NCBI GenBank assembly: GCA_959026725.1
Contig: CAUFMG010000026.1
Coordinates: 1 to 9,332 of the forward strand
Reading direction: 5' to 3'
Length of the DNA stretch: 9,332 nt
Source of the DNA: an uncultured Collinsella sp.
GTDB taxonomy: Bacteria > Actinomycetota > Coriobacteriia > Coriobacteriales > Coriobacteriaceae
Made by a program: the position numbers and the translations under genes
The notes under the pieces: generated by a model
What the model was told of the DNA's origin: nothing
Seen by the model: only the letters and a program-made list of their open reading frames with translations
The model's database searches: none
Shown here: piece after piece, positions 7,107 through 9,332 of the stretch
How positions within the stretch are numbered: the stretch's first letter is position 1
How the letters are laid out: each line of letters begins with the position of its first letter

Positions 7107-7388
7107 ATCAACATCTACACTATCGTCCAGCTGGTCAATACGCTGTTCAACTTCTATTCCACGCTCATTGTCGTCTACTGCTTTATGACGTGGATTCCCA
7201 TGAAGCAGGGTGGTTTGCTTCAGGATATTGCCGCGGTGCTTGATAGCGTGTGCGGTCCGTGGCTCAACCTGTTCCGTCGTTTCATCCCGCCGATGGGCGG
7301 TATCGATTTTTCGCCGGTCGTTGCGATTATTGCGTTGCAGTTGGTGCAGAGGCTGGTTCTGCAGCTTCTTATAGGTATACTCGTGTAG
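7107..7388 (+). CDS. yggT: YggT/YlmG-family membrane protein with an apparent ATC start
   Basis: This is a small integral membrane protein of the YggT/YlmG family, found in division clusters; its precise function is unsettled. Read from ATC 7107 it has 93 residues, normal for the family. It has two hydrophobic segments, near 5-35 and 68-92, and the family-like pattern YCFMTWIP followed by LNLFRRFIPPMGGIDFSPVVA. The only in-frame ATG near the start is 7185, which would give 67 residues and remove the first membrane segment. No ATG, GTG or TTG lies between the sepF stop (7083-7085) and 7185 in this frame. The strong GAGGAG (7095-7100) is 6 bases before ATC 7107, exactly where a start belongs. 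Alternatives are a CTG at 7131 or 7143, readthrough of the sepF TAA (same frame), or a sequence error turning ATG into ATC. Confidence 0.78.
   Translation: MNIYTIVQLVNTLFNFYSTLIVVYCFMTWIPMKQGGLLQDIAAVLDSVCGPWLNLFRRFIPPMGGIDFSPVVAIIALQLVQRLVLQLLIGILV
7376..7381 (+). promoter_or_regulatory. Possible -10 element for divIVA inside the yggT 3' end
   Basis: TATACT matches the -10 consensus at five of six bases and lies 68 bases before the divIVA ATG. The -35 position (around 7353-7358, CTGGTT) is poor. divIVA has more T-ending Ala, Arg and Glu-neighbouring codons than the genes before it, consistent with separate high expression, but this is weak support. It may be chance. Confidence 0.25.
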
Positions 7389-7449
7389 AACTGTCTTAGT
7401 AACTTACGTCGGGCGTGTAGCGCCGAGGCGATGAAAAAGGAGACTTGTT

Positions 7450-8127
7450 ATGGCTATTACCCCTGCAGACATCCAGGCTCAGACTTTCTCTGAGGCCAAG
7501 CGTGGCTACGATCCTGCTGAGGTCGACGTCTTCTTGGAGACGCTGTCCTCTGAGGTTGACGCTATGCTCGCTAAGATCGTCGACCTTAAGGGTCGTCTGA
7601 CTGCTACCGAGCAGCAGCTTGCCGATGCGCAGGCTCAGCTTGCCCAGGCTCAGGATGCCCCCGCCCAGGCCGTTCCTGCCGCCCCCGTGGCTGCTCCCGC
7701 CCCTGACTTCTCCGCTCAGGAGCGCCAGATTTCCGCTGCCCTGATCGCTGCCCAGCAGACCGCTGAGACCATCGTCAACGATGCCAATGAGAACGCTGAG
7801 CGTATTCGCAACGAGGCTGACGCCAAGGCCCGCGAGGTTATCCGCCAGGCTCTGACCGAAAAGCAGGCTGAGCTCGAGGAGATCGATCGTCTCAAGGCTT
7901 CTCGTGAGGAGTTCAAGGCCGAGTATCTCAAGCTCATCCAGCACTTCATGGACGATGCCCAGAACTCCTTCCCGGCCGATCTCATGGCCTCCACGCCGGT
8001 TGGTTCCGCCGCTTCTCCGGCTGTGACCGTCCCAGCCGCCGAGCCCCTGCCCGTCGCCGATCCGGTTGTCCCGGTTGCCGATCCCTTCGCCCCGATCGAC
8101 AACTTCGCCGCTGACGACCTGGACTAA
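7450..8127 (+). CDS. divIVA: DivIVA/Wag31-family polar or septal coiled-coil protein
   Basis: DivIVA proteins bind curved membrane at poles and septa and recruit division or cell-wall partners. The 225-residue protein opens with the conserved lipid-binding domain: ITPADIQAQTF, then KRGYD (17-21), then EVDVFLETL. Lys17 replaces the Phe known to insert into membrane in Bacillus subtilis DivIVA; a Lys-Arg-Gly-Tyr motif is also seen in actinobacterial Wag31. Coiled-coil-like heptads run about 22-68 and 88-168, split by an Ala/Pro-rich hinge (69-86). The tail (about 175-225) is Pro/Ala-rich, with a repeated PVADP unit and an acidic end, and is likely disordered. AAGGAG (7437-7442) precedes the ATG by 7 bases. 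The gene closes the division cluster and is followed by a strong terminator. Confidence 0.9.
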   Translation: MAITPADIQAQTFSEAKRGYDPAEVDVFLETLSSEVDAMLAKIVDLKGRLTATEQQLADAQAQLAQAQDAPAQAVPAAPVAAPAPDFSAQERQISAALIAAQQTAETIVNDANENAERIRNEADAKAREVIRQALTEKQAELEEIDRLKASREEFKAEYLKLIQHFMDDAQNSFPADLMASTPVGSAASPAVTVPAAEPLPVADPVVPVADPFAPIDNFAADDLD

Positions 8128-8146
8128 CGCCGGATTACAATCAGTC

Positions 8147-8185
8147 GATAAAAAAGGACCCGCAAGTTGCGGGTCCTTTTTTATC
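8147..8185. terminator. Bidirectional intrinsic terminator between divIVA and the nitroreductase gene
   Basis: A perfect 17-bp stem (8147-8163 with 8169-8185) has a GC core GGACCCGC flanked by A6 on the left and T6 on the right. This gives a T run after the hairpin on both strands. It lies 19 bases after the divIVA stop and 15 bases beyond the stop of the convergent minus-strand gene, so it can end both transcripts. Confidence 0.93.
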
Positions 8186-8200
8186 GCATGTCCCAAAAAT

Positions 8201-8731
8201 CTACTTGAGGAGGAAGTCGGGGAGGGGAATGGTGCGGGCCTCGCGATGCTCGGGATCGGCGATGTGGTCGGCAGGATATCCGCAGACGAGCATGTGATAG
8301 GGATAGACGCCCTCGGGCAGGTTGAACTGCTCCTGTGCCACCTCAGGCTTAAAATGGCATACCCAGCACGTTCCCAGGCCCTGCTCGGTGGCCTCCATCA
8401 TCATCTGATCGCAGACGATCGAAGTATCGATGGCACTCGAGTTCATCTGATCATACGGGCGCACCCAAGCATCATCGGTAACGCTGCAAATAAGGAAGAT
8501 AAGCGGAGCGCCAAAGATAGACCCATCGCGAGCAAACCGAGGCTGACAAGCAGCAGCCTTCTCCAGAAGCTCAGGCGTATCAAGCACCATGACGCGCGAG
8601 GGATGATTATTGCAAGCAGAAGGAGCAATCCTACCTGCCTCAACAATGGCATCCACTACCGACTGCTCAACAGAATGCGCCTCATACTCACGACAAGAAT
8701 ACCGAGAACGAGCCAAATCCAAATAAGACAT
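8201..8731 (-). CDS. Nitroreductase-family FMN-dependent oxidoreductase
   Basis: This 176-residue cytosolic flavoprotein of the nitroreductase superfamily probably uses FMN and NAD(P)H to reduce nitro, quinone or similar compounds. The substrate cannot be told from sequence. Motifs are the N-terminal phosphate-binding ARSRYSCREY (7-16), APSACNNHPSR (36-46), the dimer/FMN helix AIDTSIVCDQMMMEATEQG (100-118) with GLGTCW (118-123), and GYP (151-153). Members act as homodimers. Eight Cys residues is many for this size, but their spacing does not suggest an iron-sulphur insert. GGAGGG (plus-strand complement 8737-8742) lies 5 bases before the ATG. Codon use changes sharply along the gene: T-ending codons dominate the 5' third and C-ending codons the 3' third. 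It converges on divIVA and is unrelated to the division genes. Confidence 0.88.
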   Translation of the reverse strand: MSYLDLARSRYSCREYEAHSVEQSVVDAIVEAGRIAPSACNNHPSRVMVLDTPELLEKAAACQPRFARDGSIFGAPLIFLICSVTDDAWVRPYDQMNSSAIDTSIVCDQMMMEATEQGLGTCWVCHFKPEVAQEQFNLPEGVYPYHMLVCGYPADHIADPEHREARTIPLPDFLLK

Positions 8732-8803
8732 ACGAGCCCTCCAAAGTTAATAAAACCAAGCCAAACACAAGGGTACCCAAAGCCCCATTCAGCCTAACGC
8801 GCA

Positions 8804-8833
8804 TTGTAGAACGAAAATGCAATTATCTAAGAT
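8804..8833 (+). promoter_or_regulatory. Candidate promoter for the GIY-YIG-like gene
   Basis: TTGTAG (8804-8809) and TAAGAT (8828-8833) are separated by 18 bases in an AT-rich divergent spacer. They would give a leader of about 100 bases. Both hexamers are imperfect. The 207-base spacer 8732-8938 also must hold the nitroreductase promoter on the other strand, which I could not place. A small repeat AACGG...CCGTT and a 6-base repeat GAGTCA (8874-8879) / TGACTC (8904-8909) lie in the leader, of unknown meaning. Confidence 0.25.
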
Positions 8834-8938
8834 TGAGAAAAACGGTATTCTATGTGCCGTTGTAAATGGTAATGAGTCAGACAGGATGAAGCGATTGATA
8901 TGTTGACTCGTTGAATTGCAGTATGAGGAGAAAGAATA

Positions 8939-9277
8939 ATGGATAAATCAAAAAAGAAAGAACTCGTGTCCGAATGGAAAGAACGTCATCCAGTGATGGG
9001 TGTATTTTGTGTTAAGTGCATTGCAACTGGAGAGCAATTCTTTGATAGCTCTCGTGATGGTAGTACATGGTTTAACCGTCATGGCTTTAAGTTAAAAAGC
9101 GGCAATCATAGAAATAAGAGATTGCAAGAACTTTGGAATACCTATGGTGAAAAAGAGTTCGAATTTTTCACTGTCTGTGAACTGGAATACGAAAATATGT
9201 CGGATGTAAAAGCGAGCGATTTAAAGGATTTACTGGAGCTGTGTTTCCTTGAAAATCCATCAGCAAGAAAATTGTAA
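8939..9277 (+). CDS. Small GIY-YIG-like domain protein, probably catalytically degenerate
   Basis: The 112-residue protein resembles small GIY-YIG nuclease-family proteins of gut Gram-positives. The layout is a basic, Lys-rich N-terminus, MGVFCVKCIATGEQFFDSS (20-38) at the place of the GIY...YIG strands, and HGFKLKSGNHRNKRLQELW (48-66). YGEKEFEF (69-76) follows, matching the H..L..G.H.N..LQ..W..YGe..F pattern. The two signature triplets read GVF and QFF. The catalytic Arg expected shortly after the DSS loop appears to be Trp44, with an Arg at 47 instead, so nuclease activity is doubtful. The gene is AT-rich and uses A/T-ending codons unlike everything left of it, suggesting transfer. AGGAG (8926-8930) precedes the ATG by 8 bases. 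Function is unknown; DNA binding or a nicking role are possible. Confidence 0.6.
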   Translation: MDKSKKKELVSEWKERHPVMGVFCVKCIATGEQFFDSSRDGSTWFNRHGFKLKSGNHRNKRLQELWNTYGEKEFEFFTVCELEYENMSDVKASDLKDLLELCFLENPSARKL

Positions 9278-9281
9278 GATG

Positions 9282-9326
9282 TTAGCGTCGGGCGATTTTA
9301 GCCGCTAATAGTCAAACTATTTTGAC
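9282..9326 (+). terminator. Two inverted repeats after the GIY-YIG-like gene
   Basis: TTAGCG (9282-9287) pairs with CGCTAA (9303-9308), and GTCAAA (9311-9316) pairs with TTTGAC (9321-9326) around CTAT. The first begins 5 bases after the stop codon. Neither has a clear following T run before the window ends, so a terminator is only possible. They may also belong to a structure continuing to the right. Confidence 0.3.
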
Positions 9327-9332
9327 CAATCC

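Noticed and set aside
7185..7388. ATG 7185 as the start of yggT
   Set aside because: It has no ribosome site, removes the first membrane segment and leaves a conserved upstream coding stretch with GAGGAG unexplained.
8066..8797. Plus-strand open frame (243 codons) across the end of divIVA and the nitroreductase gene
   Set aside because: It runs through the strong terminator at 8147-8185 and antisense to the nitroreductase, whose motifs are clear.

Overview
The window reads as a chromosomal stretch of a fairly GC-rich actinobacterium. The best fit is class Coriobacteriia, perhaps a Collinsella-like gut bacterium. This placement rests on codon use, on the actinobacterial-style order ylmE-sepF-ylmG-divIVA, and on a DivIVA with a Lys-Arg-Gly-Tyr motif. 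It is inference; no marker such as rRNA is present.

Layout, left to right. (1) 1-208 is a leader with a terminator-like hairpin, a candidate Pho box (two CTTTACG copies at an 11-base period) and two small hairpins. (2) 209-5445 is one tightly packed plus-strand unit: pgeF (ylmD/yfiH), pstS, pstC, pstA, pstB and phoU. It encodes a complete high-affinity phosphate ABC importer and its regulator, with a purine-nucleoside enzyme as first gene. The unit ends at a GC-rich 10-bp hairpin (5483-5514). (3) 5565-8127 is a plus-strand cell-division cluster: yggS/ylmE, sepF/ylmF, yggT/ylmG and divIVA. It is closed by a perfect 17-bp stem that can terminate transcription from both sides. (4) A convergent minus-strand nitroreductase lies at 8201-8731. 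(5) An AT-rich plus-strand gene at 8939-9277 encodes a small, degenerate GIY-YIG-like protein that looks acquired.

The central observation is one of arrangement. In many Gram-positive bacteria ylmD, ylmE, sepF and ylmG are adjacent, next to ftsZ and divIVA. Here ylmD and ylmE are separated by the whole pstSCAB-phoU set, and ylmD has become the likely promoter-proximal gene of the phosphate operon, overlapping pstS by four bases. The Pho-box-like repeats upstream of ylmD support joint phosphate control.

The second notable point is yggT. Its conserved N-terminal half is intact, but no ATG, GTG or TTG is available to start it. An ATC codon sits at the right distance from a strong GAGGAG site, in the same frame as the preceding sepF stop.

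Other points are a PhoU with both metal motifs altered and an acidic C-terminal tail, a SepF with a Gly/Tyr/Asp-rich linker, and a strong codon-usage gradient inside the nitroreductase gene. I saw no tRNA, rRNA, CRISPR array, insertion sequence or phage gene, and no clear evidence of a wholly new system. The phosphate/cell-division linkage and the yggT start are the best leads.
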